Shown piece after piece: positions 46,283 through 54,416 of a DNA stretch of 64,000 bases (positions are counted from its first letter, which is position 1; each line of letters opens with the position of its first letter). The stretch spans positions 930,001 to 994,000 of the forward strand of contig NC_004663.1 in the NCBI RefSeq assembly GCF_000011065.1, written 5' to 3'. Made by a program: the position numbers and the translations under genes. The notes under the pieces were generated by a model, which had not been told where the DNA came from, made no database searches, and saw only the letters and a program-made list of their open reading frames with translations. Source of the DNA: Bacteroides thetaiotaomicron VPI-5482 (lineage in GTDB: Bacteria; Bacteroidota; Bacteroidia; Bacteroidales; Bacteroidaceae).

Positions 46283-46334
46283 AGAACCACACGGAGAAAC
46301 AAAAGCCCAAAGCTCTATTTCTCCGTGTGGTTCT
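46283..46334. terminator. Bidirectional terminator between the DUF4396 gene and sucD
   Basis: 17-bp inverted repeat (46283-46299 with 46318-46334, core AGAACCACACGGAGAAA). It ends 3 bases before the sucD stop on the minus strand. Confidence 0.82.
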
Positions 46335-46336
46335 GT

Positions 46337-47197
46337 TTATCTTTTCAGTAACTTAGGAATATCCGAAGGCTCTTGTGCAACTCGTATGCCGGCAGCTTCT
46401 AAAGCCTCTATTTTGTCTTTTGCCGAGCCGGAACCTCCCGAGATAATGGCTCCTGCGTGGCCCATCTGTTTTCCCGGAGGAGCAGACTGTCCGGCAATAA
46501 ATGCTACTACAGGCTTATTTACATGACTGCGAATATATTCAGCAGCCTGTTCTTCCGCGTTTCCTCCGATTTCTCCGATTAACACAATTGCTTTCGTTTC
46601 AGGATCATTCTGGAACATTTCCAGTAGTTTAAGGAAATGCAGACCTACCACAGGATCTCCTCCGATGCCGATTGCAGTAGACTGTCCCATACCATTAGTC
46701 GTTAAGTGATATACTATTTCATAAGTGAGTGTTCCACTACGGCTGATGACACCGACATTTCCTTTCTGAAAGACTTGTCCCGGAAGGATTCCTACCATAC
46801 TTTCTCCGGGAGAAATAAGTCCCGGACAGTTGGGGCCAACCAACATTGCCCCTCTTTGTTCGGCAAACCGATGTGCTTTGATGACATCCAGGGTCGGAAT
46901 ACCTTCTGCGATACAGACTATTAGCCGGATGCCTGCATCCGCAGCTTCCATAATGGTATCTGCTGCAAAACGGGCCGGCACAAAGATGATGGAAGTATTA
47001 GCCTGTGTCTGTTTTACAGCTTCATGCATCGTATTGAATACCGGAATACCGTCTACTTCCGTACCTCCCTTGCCCGGAGAAGTGCCGCCAACGACATTCG
47101 TTCCATATTCTTTCATCTTCTTGGCATGAAAAAGCCCGTCTCTACCGGTAATACCTTGTACAATCAAACGGGTGGATTTATCTATTAATATACTCAT
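46337..47197 (-). CDS. sucD: Succinate-CoA ligase, alpha subunit
   Basis: 286 residues. CoA-binding Rossmann part at the N-terminus (IVQGITGRDGLFHAKKMKEY), then VGPNCPGLISPGE and the phosphohistidine loop KQMGHAGAIISGG with H247. With SucC it interconverts succinyl-CoA and succinate plus ATP/GTP; in Bacteroides this feeds the succinate/propionate branch. sucC lies 29 bp upstream on the same strand. Confidence 0.95.
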   Translation of the reverse strand: MSILIDKSTRLIVQGITGRDGLFHAKKMKEYGTNVVGGTSPGKGGTEVDGIPVFNTMHEAVKQTQANTSIIFVPARFAADTIMEAADAGIRLIVCIAEGIPTLDVIKAHRFAEQRGAMLVGPNCPGLISPGESMVGILPGQVFQKGNVGVISRSGTLTYEIVYHLTTNGMGQSTAIGIGGDPVVGLHFLKLLEMFQNDPETKAIVLIGEIGGNAEEQAAEYIRSHVNKPVVAFIAGQSAPPGKQMGHAGAIISGGSGSAKDKIEALEAAGIRVAQEPSDIPKLLKR

Positions 47198-47226
47198 TGT
47201 TCCTTCATTTTTTATGTGATTTCATC

Positions 47227-48357
47227 TTAAGATTTGATAGCCATTAAAGCGGCTTCCTGCATAGTTGTAGCTATCTGAAAACGGCTATGGTTGCGTAAAA
47301 GATCACGTCCGAGATGCTCATTGGTTCCTGTGAGCCGGACAATGACAGGTATATCACTCTTAATCTGATCGAATGCCTGAATAAGACCGATGGCTACATC
47401 GTCACAACGGGTGATTCCTCCGAAAATGTTTATCAGGACGACCTTTACTTTCTCGTCCTGTAAGAGAAGTTTCATAGCTTCAACCACCTTGACAGGGTTC
47501 GAACTACCGCCAATATCAAGGAAGTTGGCAGGATTTCCCCCATGAAGTTTTATCATATCCATTGTTGCCATAGCAAGTCCGGCGCCATTTACCATACAGC
47601 CTATATTTCCATCCATGTGAACGTAGCTGAATCCTTTGTTTTTAGCATCCGCTTCTACTTTTTCTTCTTCTGTAGGATCAAACAAACTCAGTACATCCGG
47701 ATGGCGGTAAAGAGCATTATCGTCAAAAACAATTTTGGCGTCAATAGCCATCAATATGCCTTTGGCGGTAAGAGCCAATGGATTTACTTCAACCAGCGAT
47801 GCGTCATTCTCCATGAAAATTTTGTAGAGTGCTTGCAGAATAGCGGCCATTCTGCCGGCTTGTTCTATGTGAGGGAAGAGCGAGAATGCGAAACGGCGTG
47901 CCAGATAATCAGGCAGACCGATGAATGGGTCAATAGCATAGCGAATGATTTTTTCCGGTGATTGCCGGGCTACTTCTTCGATATCCATACCACCGGACGC
48001 ACTCATCATAAGGATGACCGAGCGTGTGTTTCTGTCAATGGTGAAGCTGACATAGTATTCTGCGGCAATATCAACCGCCTCGCTGACCAGTATCTGATTG
48101 ACAGGAAGCCCTTTAATACTCATACCCAGAATGTTTTTAGCTTCCTGATAGGTATCTTCTGTATTATCTACCAGTTTAACACCTCCGGCTTTTCCCCGTC
48201 CGCCGGTCAGCACTTGTGCTTTAATAACCACTCTGTCCGAGCCCATTCTCTTGTATGCGGCAACTGCGCCGGCAGCCGTTCGACATAGGGTATGCCTTTC
48301 AACAGGGATCCCATACTTGGAGAAAATTTCTTTTGCTTGATATTCATGTATTTTCAT
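47227..48357 (-). CDS. sucC: Succinate-CoA ligase, beta subunit
   Basis: 376 residues. An ATP-grasp domain starts at the N-terminus (MKIHEYQAKEIFSKYGIPVE; VVIKAQVLTGGRGKAGGVKL), with the metal site in LVEVNPLALTAKG and the ligase part in NFLDIGGSSNPVKVVEAMKL and INIFGGITRCDDVAIGLI. It is the nucleotide-binding subunit of SucCD and begins the operon. Confidence 0.95.
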   Translation of the reverse strand: MKIHEYQAKEIFSKYGIPVERHTLCRTAAGAVAAYKRMGSDRVVIKAQVLTGGRGKAGGVKLVDNTEDTYQEAKNILGMSIKGLPVNQILVSEAVDIAAEYYVSFTIDRNTRSVILMMSASGGMDIEEVARQSPEKIIRYAIDPFIGLPDYLARRFAFSLFPHIEQAGRMAAILQALYKIFMENDASLVEVNPLALTAKGILMAIDAKIVFDDNALYRHPDVLSLFDPTEEEKVEADAKNKGFSYVHMDGNIGCMVNGAGLAMATMDMIKLHGGNPANFLDIGGSSNPVKVVEAMKLLLQDEKVKVVLINIFGGITRCDDVAIGLIQAFDQIKSDIPVIVRLTGTNEHLGRDLLRNHSRFQIATTMQEAALMAIKS

Positions 48358-48485
48358 GGTCCGCGAATTTGAATAAATGATTCCTATAATGAAAACAAGT
48401 GAAAGATTCGGAATGTTTGCTCGTAGAGAAGACTAATGGTGTGTTTTACAGCATATTAATTGTCTCATGTTTGACTAATAAGCAT

Positions 48486-48519
48486 AAAAAAAGCGTATCG
48501 GCAAACTAGTCGACACGCT
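48486..48519 (-). terminator. Terminator of fabD
   Basis: AGCGTATCG/CGACACGCT stem with one mismatch, ending in a T run on the minus strand, about 40 bases after the fabD stop. Confidence 0.7.
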
Positions 48520-48556
48520 CTATAGTTGAGAAAAGGTAAAGTATATCTACGAATGC

Positions 48557-49444
48557 TTATGCAATGCCGTGAGCGCTTACTGTACCATCTATTTTCTTGA
48601 TCAATCCCTGCAATACTGCACCCGGTCCGCATTCTGTAAAATCAGTAGCACCATCGGCAACCATATTCTTAACAGACTGAGTCCAACGTACGGAAGCAGT
48701 CAGCTGGGCAACCAGATTCTTTTTGATTTCTGCGGGATCAGTATGAGGAAGTGCATCCACATTCTGATATACCGGACATTTGGGAGTATGGATTTCTGTT
48801 GCGTTGATAGCAGCTTCCAGCTCAACTTTAGCCGGGTCCATCAACGGAGAGTGGAAAGCACCACCTACTTTTAATGGGAGAGCACGTTTTGCACCGGCAG
48901 CTTTCATCAGTTCGCAGGCTTTTTCGATGCCTGGTACAGAACCGGAGATTACGATTTGTCCCGGGCAGTTATAGTTGGCAGGTACGCAAACTTCACCTTC
49001 TGCATTAACAGATGCACAGATTTCTTCTACCTTTTCATCCGGCAATGCAATGATAGCGGCCATCGTAGAAGGAGTTGCTTCGCAAGCTTTTTGCATAGCC
49101 ATTGCACGAGCATAAACCAGTTTCAATCCGTCTTCAAAGCTCAGGGCACCGGCAGCCACCAATGCAGAGAACTCACCGAGTGAGTGTCCGGCTGTCATTT
49201 CCGGTTTGAAATCATCGCCCATACAAAGAGCAGAGATAACAGAGTGAAGGAATACGGCAGGTTGAGTAACCTTTGTCTGACGAAGGTCTTCGTCTGTACC
49301 ATTGAACATGATATCTGTAATGCGATATCCGAGGATATCATTTGCTTTTTCAAACAATTCTTTTGCTAAAGCTGAGTTTTCATACAGGTCTTTACCCATT
49401 CCTACGAACTGAGCACCTTGACCGGGAAATACAAATGCTTTCAT
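48557..49444 (-). CDS. fabD: Malonyl-CoA:acyl carrier protein transacylase
   Basis: 295 residues from the Met at 49444. The motifs of the family are FPGQGAQFVGMG, the nucleophile S88 in GHSLGE, R113 in YARAMAMQ and H198 in GGAFHSPLMDPA. It loads malonate on ACP for fatty acid synthesis. The in-frame extension to 49552 would enter thiD and is rejected. A TAACTTTG -7 box on the minus strand (49480-49487) overlaps the intergenic stretch after thiD; a possible -33 box lies inside thiD. Confidence 0.95.
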   Translation of the reverse strand: MKAFVFPGQGAQFVGMGKDLYENSALAKELFEKANDILGYRITDIMFNGTDEDLRQTKVTQPAVFLHSVISALCMGDDFKPEMTAGHSLGEFSALVAAGALSFEDGLKLVYARAMAMQKACEATPSTMAAIIALPDEKVEEICASVNAEGEVCVPANYNCPGQIVISGSVPGIEKACELMKAAGAKRALPLKVGGAFHSPLMDPAKVELEAAINATEIHTPKCPVYQNVDALPHTDPAEIKKNLVAQLTASVRWTQSVKNMVADGATDFTECGPGAVLQGLIKKIDGTVSAHGIA

Positions 49445-49479
49445 ATCTTTATTATTTAATTGATTTTTAAATGCGGGTG

Positions 49480-49515
49480 CAAAGTTACAGATTTTTATGA
49501 TACGACCGCACAAAA
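49480..49515 (-). promoter_or_regulatory. fabD promoter overlapping the thiD 3' end
   Basis: Minus-strand TAACTTTG at 49480-49487 and TTTTG at 49511-49515, spacer 23 bases, somewhat long. The -33 box lies inside the last codons of thiD. Confidence 0.5.
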
Positions 49516-50331
49516 TGTACACATTTGTGCAATGGAGTCGGGAAAATGCCACAGAGGTCCGTTGCCATGGCCTATATTCAAGTCCTTGCCTGCAATGATG
49601 GCATGAGTAATGTATTCTTTAGCGTGACGGATGGATTCTTTCATCGAATATCCTTTTGCCAGATAGCTTGCAATAGCGGAGGAGAGGGTACACCCGGTCC
49701 CATGCAGGTTTTTACTTTCTATCTTTTTCTCTTCATATATATAATAGGTGTGATCCGGAGAATATAAGAGGTCGCACATTTGATCGCCTTCCAGATGTCC
49801 GCCTTTGATCAGGATATGGATCTGATAACTGTCGGAGAGTTGTTTGGCAGCTTCCAGCATATCCTGTGTATTTTGGATGCTCTTGCCTGTCAGCACCTTT
49901 GCTTCATCGATATTGGGGGTGACTAATGTGACAAGCGGCAAAAGTTCTTTCTTAATCTCTTCGATGGCTTCATTTGTCATCAGCTTCCGGCCGCTGGTAG
50001 ATACCATCACCGGGTCATAAATGATGTGCTCCGGTGAATATTTCCGTATACAGTCGGCAATGACATGAACGATCTGAATATCGTTAACCATGCCTATTTT
50101 TATAGCGACAGGCTGCAAGTCCTCCATCACCGCTTCGATTTGTCCGCAAACAATTTCGGGTGGTATTGCATGGACGGCGCGTACCCCTAGAGTGTTTTGC
50201 ACAGTGACGGCGGTGATAGCAGATGCCGCATAGCCTCCTAATGCCGAGATTGTTTTGATATCTGCCTGAATGCCCGCTCCTCCCGAACAATCGGAACCGG
50301 CAATGGATAAAATGACGGGATGACGTTCCAT
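49495..50331 (-). CDS. thiD: Hydroxymethylpyrimidine/phosphomethylpyrimidine kinase
   Basis: 278 residues from the Met at 50331; the frame extends further upstream over the promoter. ThiD motifs are IAGSDCSGGAGIQADIKT, VSTSGRKL, VTPNIDEAKVLTGK, and the ATP site LHGTGCTLSSAIASYLAKG. It phosphorylates the pyrimidine moiety for thiamin synthesis. It is encoded alone rather than with other thi genes, which suggests a salvage role. The last ~25 residues (WHFPDSIAQMCTFCAVVS) lie next to the fabD promoter. Confidence 0.93.
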   Translation of the reverse strand: MERHPVILSIAGSDCSGGAGIQADIKTISALGGYAASAITAVTVQNTLGVRAVHAIPPEIVCGQIEAVMEDLQPVAIKIGMVNDIQIVHVIADCIRKYSPEHIIYDPVMVSTSGRKLMTNEAIEEIKKELLPLVTLVTPNIDEAKVLTGKSIQNTQDMLEAAKQLSDSYQIHILIKGGHLEGDQMCDLLYSPDHTYYIYEEKKIESKNLHGTGCTLSSAIASYLAKGYSMKESIRHAKEYITHAIIAGKDLNIGHGNGPLWHFPDSIAQMCTFCAVVS

Positions 50332-50356
50332 TTTAGATTTTTTAATATTTATCCGG

Positions 50357-50388
50357 CAAAGATAGAATAAAAACGGCAAGATACAAAA
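50357..50388 (-). promoter_or_regulatory. thiD promoter
   Basis: Minus-strand TTTTG at 50384-50388, a 19-base spacer and TATCTTTG at 50357-50364, 25 bases from the ATG. I see no thiamin (TPP) riboswitch in the short leader. The rest of the divergent 340-base gap to xylR shows nothing else. Confidence 0.7.
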
Positions 50389-50618
50389 TGGGATATCGTT
50401 TGAAATACAATAAGTCCGTTGCCGGAGAAGACAAAGGGTGAATATGAAAAGTGCTGATAATAAAGAGTCATTCCGCTTTTTGTACTTTATACAATTACTC
50501 GTTGCCGGAACGGGTAAAATACATATTGTAATTCAGAAGATAACACTAAGTACTCATATTGTAGATTGTATGATATGTATATCTATGAAAAACAATGTTT
50601 TATAGCATGTCATTTGTT

Positions 50619-50650
50619 ATTGTTCGAATCATAAAGCGCCCCTATATTTG
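50619..50650 (+). promoter_or_regulatory. Promoter of the xylose regulator gene
   Basis: ATTG at 50619-50622, a 20-base spacer and TATATTTG at 50643-50650. This rules out the in-frame TTG at 50648 as start and supports ATG 50672. Confidence 0.65.
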
Positions 50651-50671
50651 CATCGTATTAAAGAAAAGGAT

Positions 50672-51403
50672 ATGCAAAGTATACAGAAAAAAGCACCCTT
50701 GGCAAACAATCACATATCAGTAGACTGTGTAGTGATTGGTTTTGACGGAGAACAACTCAAAGTGTTACTTGTAAAACGTGCGGGCGAAGATAATGGTGAA
50801 GTGTATCACGATATGAAACTTCCCGGTAGCCTTATCTATATGGATGAAGATTTGGATGAAGCAGCACAACGTGTACTGTATGAATTGACGGGGCTCAGAA
50901 ATGTAAACCTGATGCAATTCAAGGCATTCGGCTCTAAAAACAGAACCAGCAATCCAAAGGATGTACGCTGGCTGGAACGGGCTATGCAGTCAAAAGTTGA
51001 ACGTATCGTGACAATTGCTTATCTGTCGATGGTGAAAATAGACCGGGCACTGGACAAGAATCTGGATGATCATCAGGCCTGTTGGATTGCTTTGAAAGAT
51101 GTAATGACATTGGCTTTCGACCATAATCTGATTATTAAAGAGGCAATGACCTATATCCGTCAGTTTGTGGAGTTCAATCCTTCTATGCTGTTTGAGTTGC
51201 TTCCACGTAAATTTACCGCTGCCCAGTTGAGGACTCTTTTTGAGTTGGTATATGACAAGCCTGTGGATGTGCGCAACTTCCATAAGAAAATAGCGATGAT
51301 GGAATATGTAGTTCCTTTGGAAGAAAAACAGCAGGGAGTAGCCCATCGTGCAGCGCGTTATTATAAATTTGATAAGAAGATATATAATAAGGTGAGACGG
51401 TAG
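50672..51403 (+). CDS. xylR: Nudix-family transcriptional regulator of xylose use (NrtR/AraR-like)
   Basis: 243 residues. A Nudix-like N-terminal domain (about 20-155, VDCVVIGFDGEQLKVLLVKR, LPGSLIYMDEDLDEAAQRVL) lacks the full catalytic Nudix box (no REUXEE), so it is likely a ligand sensor. The C-terminal winged-helix part (FTAAQLRTLFELVYDKPVDV, VRNFHKKIAMMEYVVPLEEK) resembles NrtR. Bacteroides use such proteins as sugar regulators (AraR is the described example). Position before xylB-xylA-xylT points to D-xylose. The symbol is assigned by context. Confidence 0.82.
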   Translation: MQSIQKKAPLANNHISVDCVVIGFDGEQLKVLLVKRAGEDNGEVYHDMKLPGSLIYMDEDLDEAAQRVLYELTGLRNVNLMQFKAFGSKNRTSNPKDVRWLERAMQSKVERIVTIAYLSMVKIDRALDKNLDDHQACWIALKDVMTLAFDHNLIIKEAMTYIRQFVEFNPSMLFELLPRKFTAAQLRTLFELVYDKPVDVRNFHKKIAMMEYVVPLEEKQQGVAHRAARYYKFDKKIYNKVRR

Positions 51404-51445
51404 TAGGTAATAAGTCATAGGTAATAAGTAATAGGTAATAAGTGA
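51404..51445 (+). repeat. Three tandem 14-bp repeats between xylR and xylB
   Basis: TAGGTAATAAGTCA, TAGGTAATAAGTAA and TAGGTAATAAGTGA follow each other directly, starting at the base after the xylR stop. They differ only in the second-last base. They could be regulator sites or replication-slippage products. Confidence 0.85.
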
Positions 51446-51491
51446 ACAGGCTGTTTGCTTAAATATATAATTCAAAATTTTAAAAATCATC

Positions 51492-52985
51492 ATGTTTCTA
51501 TTAGGTTATGATATAGGTAGCTCGTCCGTTAAAGCGAGTCTGGTCAATGCTGAAACAGGTAAATGTGTATCGTCAGCGTTTTTCCCGAAAACAGAAGCGA
51601 AGATTATCGCAGTTAATCCCGGATGGGCAGAACAAGATCCTGAGAGTTGGTGGGAAAACCTGAAGTTGTCCACTCAAGCTATTATGGCGGAGTCAGGAGT
51701 GAGTGCTGCTGAGATTAAAGCTATCGGTATTTCCTATCAAATGCACGGACTGGTATGTGTAGATAAGAATCAGCAAGTATTGCGTCCTGCCATTATCTGG
51801 TGTGATTCTCGTGCGGTGCCTTTTGGGCAGCAAGCATTTGAAACAATCGGAGAGGAGAGATGCCTTTCTCATTTGCTGAATTCGCCCGGTAACTTTACAG
51901 CGTCTAAACTGGCTTGGATCAAACAAAATGAACCGGCTGTCTATGAGCAGATATATAAGATCATGCTTCCGGGGGATTATATTGCCATGAAGTTAAGCGG
52001 AGATATCTGCACGACTGTTTCCGGTCTTTCGGAAGGAATGTTCTGGGACTTCAAAAATAATCGTGTAGCCGATTTCCTGATGGATTACTATGGCTTCGAC
52101 TCTTCACTTATTGCGGATATCAAACCGACTTTTGCAGAACAAGGGCGTGTGAATGCAGTTGCTGCGAATGAACTGGGATTGAAGGAAGGAACACCGATTA
52201 CTTACCGTGCCGGTGACCAGCCGAACAATGCGCTTTCTTTGAATGTGTTCAATCCGGGTGAAATCGCTTCTACGGCAGGAACATCGGGAGTTGTCTATGG
52301 GGTGAATGGTGAAGTGAATTATGACCCTCAATCCCGTGTCAACACCTTTGCGCACGTGAATCATACGATGGAACAGACGCGTCTGGGAGTGTTACTTTGC
52401 ATCAACGGAACAGGGATTCTCAATTCATGGGTAAAAAGAAATATAGCTCCCGAAGGTATCTCGTACAATGAAATGAATGTGTTGGCTTCCAAGGCGCCGA
52501 TCGGGAGCGCAGGTATCAGCATCCTGCCTTTTGGTAATGGTGCGGAACGTATGCTGAATAATAAGGAGATAGGTTGCAGCATTCGGGGGGTAGACTTCAA
52601 TGCACATGGCAAACATCATATTATTCGTGCTGCACAGGAAGGAATTGTATTTTCTTTTAAATACGGTATCGACATTATGGAACAAATGGGAATTCCGGTC
52701 AAAAAGATTCATGCCGGCCATGCAAATATGTTCCTTAGCTCCATCTTCCGTGATACATTGGCAGGAGTGACCGGAGCCACTATCGAACTTTATGATACGG
52801 ACGGTTCTGTAGGAGCAGCGAAGGGCGCGGGTATCGGTGCAGGCATTTATAAAGATAACAATGAGGCATTTGCAACTCTTGATAAACTGGATGTTATCGA
52901 ACCGAATATAGCTAAACGTCAGGAATACGCCGACGCATACGCCAGATGGAAATATAATATAAATAACGATATAATAACTTTTTAA
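51492..52985 (+). CDS. xylB: Xylulokinase
   Basis: 497 residues of the FGGY sugar kinase family. The N-terminal phosphate loop is LLGYDIGSSSVKASLVNAET, substrate motifs are YQMHGLVCVDKNQ and the catalytic Asp lies in TYRAGDQPNNALSL. The C-terminal adenosine site is KKIHAGHANMFLSSIFRDTL. It phosphorylates D-xylulose to xylulose 5-phosphate. Xylose isomerase follows 12 bp downstream. Confidence 0.95.
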   Translation: MFLLGYDIGSSSVKASLVNAETGKCVSSAFFPKTEAKIIAVNPGWAEQDPESWWENLKLSTQAIMAESGVSAAEIKAIGISYQMHGLVCVDKNQQVLRPAIIWCDSRAVPFGQQAFETIGEERCLSHLLNSPGNFTASKLAWIKQNEPAVYEQIYKIMLPGDYIAMKLSGDICTTVSGLSEGMFWDFKNNRVADFLMDYYGFDSSLIADIKPTFAEQGRVNAVAANELGLKEGTPITYRAGDQPNNALSLNVFNPGEIASTAGTSGVVYGVNGEVNYDPQSRVNTFAHVNHTMEQTRLGVLLCINGTGILNSWVKRNIAPEGISYNEMNVLASKAPIGSAGISILPFGNGAERMLNNKEIGCSIRGVDFNAHGKHHIIRAAQEGIVFSFKYGIDIMEQMGIPVKKIHAGHANMFLSSIFRDTLAGVTGATIELYDTDGSVGAAKGAGIGAGIYKDNNEAFATLDKLDVIEPNIAKRQEYADAYARWKYNINNDIITF

Positions 52986-52997
52986 ATAACAAGAATT

Positions 52998-54314
52998 ATG
53001 GCAACAAAAGAATTTTTTCCGGGAATTGAAAAGATTAAATTTGAAGGTAAAGATAGTAAGAACCCGATGGCATTCCGTTATTACGATGCAGAGAAGGTGA
53101 TTAATGGTAAAAAGATGAAGGATTGGCTGAGATTCGCTATGGCATGGTGGCACACATTGTGCGCTGAAGGTGGTGATCAGTTCGGTGGCGGAACAAAGCA
53201 ATTCCCATGGAATGGTAATGCAGATGCTATACAGGCAGCAAAAGATAAGATGGATGCAGGATTTGAATTCATGCAGAAGATGGGTATCGAATACTATTGC
53301 TTCCATGACGTAGACTTGGTTTCGGAAGGTGCCAGTGTAGAAGAATACGAAGCTAACCTGAAAGAAATCGTAGCTTATGCAAAACAGAAACAGGCAGAAA
53401 CCGGTATCAAACTACTGTGGGGTACTGCTAATGTATTCGGTCACGCCCGCTATATGAACGGTGCAGCTACCAATCCTGACTTCGATGTAGTAGCTCGTGC
53501 TGCTGTTCAGATCAAAAATGCGATTGATGCAACGATTGAACTTGGCGGAGAGAATTATGTGTTTTGGGGTGGTCGTGAAGGCTATATGTCTCTTCTGAAC
53601 ACAGATCAGAAACGTGAAAAAGAACACCTTGCACAGATGTTGACGATTGCTCGTGACTATGCCCGTGCCCGTGGTTTCAAAGGTACTTTCCTGATCGAAC
53701 CGAAACCGATGGAACCGACTAAACATCAATATGACGTAGATACGGAAACTGTAATCGGCTTCCTGAAAGCTCATGGTCTGGATAAGGATTTCAAAGTAAA
53801 TATCGAGGTGAATCACGCAACTTTGGCAGGTCACACTTTCGAGCATGAATTGGCTGTAGCTGTAGACAATGGTATGTTGGGCTCAATTGACGCCAATCGT
53901 GGTGACTATCAGAATGGCTGGGATACAGACCAATTCCCGATCGACAATTATGAACTGACTCAGGCTATGATGCAGATTATCCGTAATGGTGGTCTCGGTA
54001 CCGGTGGTACGAACTTTGATGCTAAAACCCGTCGTAATTCTACTGATCTGGAAGATATCTTTATTGCTCACATCGCAGGTATGGACGCTATGGCCCGTGC
54101 ACTCGAAAGTGCAGCGGCTCTGCTCGACGAATCTCCCTATAAGAAGATGCTGGCTGACCGTTATGCTTCATTTGATGGGGGCAAAGGTAAAGAATTTGAA
54201 GACGGCAAGCTGACTCTGGAGGATGTGGTTGCTTATGCAAAAACAAAAGGCGAACCGAAACAGACTAGCGGCAAGCAAGAACTTTATGAGGCAATTCTGA
54301 ATATGTATTGCTAA
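52998..54314 (+). CDS. xylA: Xylose isomerase
   Basis: 438 residues, class II length. Catalytic and metal residues are in YYCFHDVDLV (His/Asp), FLIEPKPMEPTKHQYD (Glu, Lys, His) and VNIEVNHATLAGHTFEHELA (Glu, His), plus LGSIDANRGD. It converts D-xylose to D-xylulose in the cytoplasm. An internal terminator-like hairpin separates it from xylT. Confidence 0.97.
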   Translation: MATKEFFPGIEKIKFEGKDSKNPMAFRYYDAEKVINGKKMKDWLRFAMAWWHTLCAEGGDQFGGGTKQFPWNGNADAIQAAKDKMDAGFEFMQKMGIEYYCFHDVDLVSEGASVEEYEANLKEIVAYAKQKQAETGIKLLWGTANVFGHARYMNGAATNPDFDVVARAAVQIKNAIDATIELGGENYVFWGGREGYMSLLNTDQKREKEHLAQMLTIARDYARARGFKGTFLIEPKPMEPTKHQYDVDTETVIGFLKAHGLDKDFKVNIEVNHATLAGHTFEHELAVAVDNGMLGSIDANRGDYQNGWDTDQFPIDNYELTQAMMQIIRNGGLGTGGTNFDAKTRRNSTDLEDIFIAHIAGMDAMARALESAAALLDESPYKKMLADRYASFDGGKGKEFEDGKLTLEDVVAYAKTKGEPKQTSGKQELYEAILNMYC

Positions 54315-54327
54315 TTAATATTTAAAA

Positions 54328-54375
54328 CAGGCGGTAAAGCAGCGGTAGGGCTGCTGCTTTATCGCCTGACTTTTT
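54328..54375 (+). terminator. Hairpin between xylA and xylT
   Basis: 16-bp stem (54328-54343 with 54353-54368, one G-T pair) followed by AC and TTTTT. It may lower xylT expression relative to xylBA or mark the operon end. Confidence 0.78.
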
Positions 54376-54416
54376 CTAATCCAACTACTACACTACTTTA
54401 TCCACTTTTTAAAACT

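Noticed and set aside
50332..50356. TPP riboswitch before thiD
   Set aside because: The leader between the promoter and the ATG is only about 20 bases, too short for a riboswitch.
51404..51445. CRISPR-like repeat
   Set aside because: The units touch directly, have no spacers and are only 14 bp; no cas genes are present.
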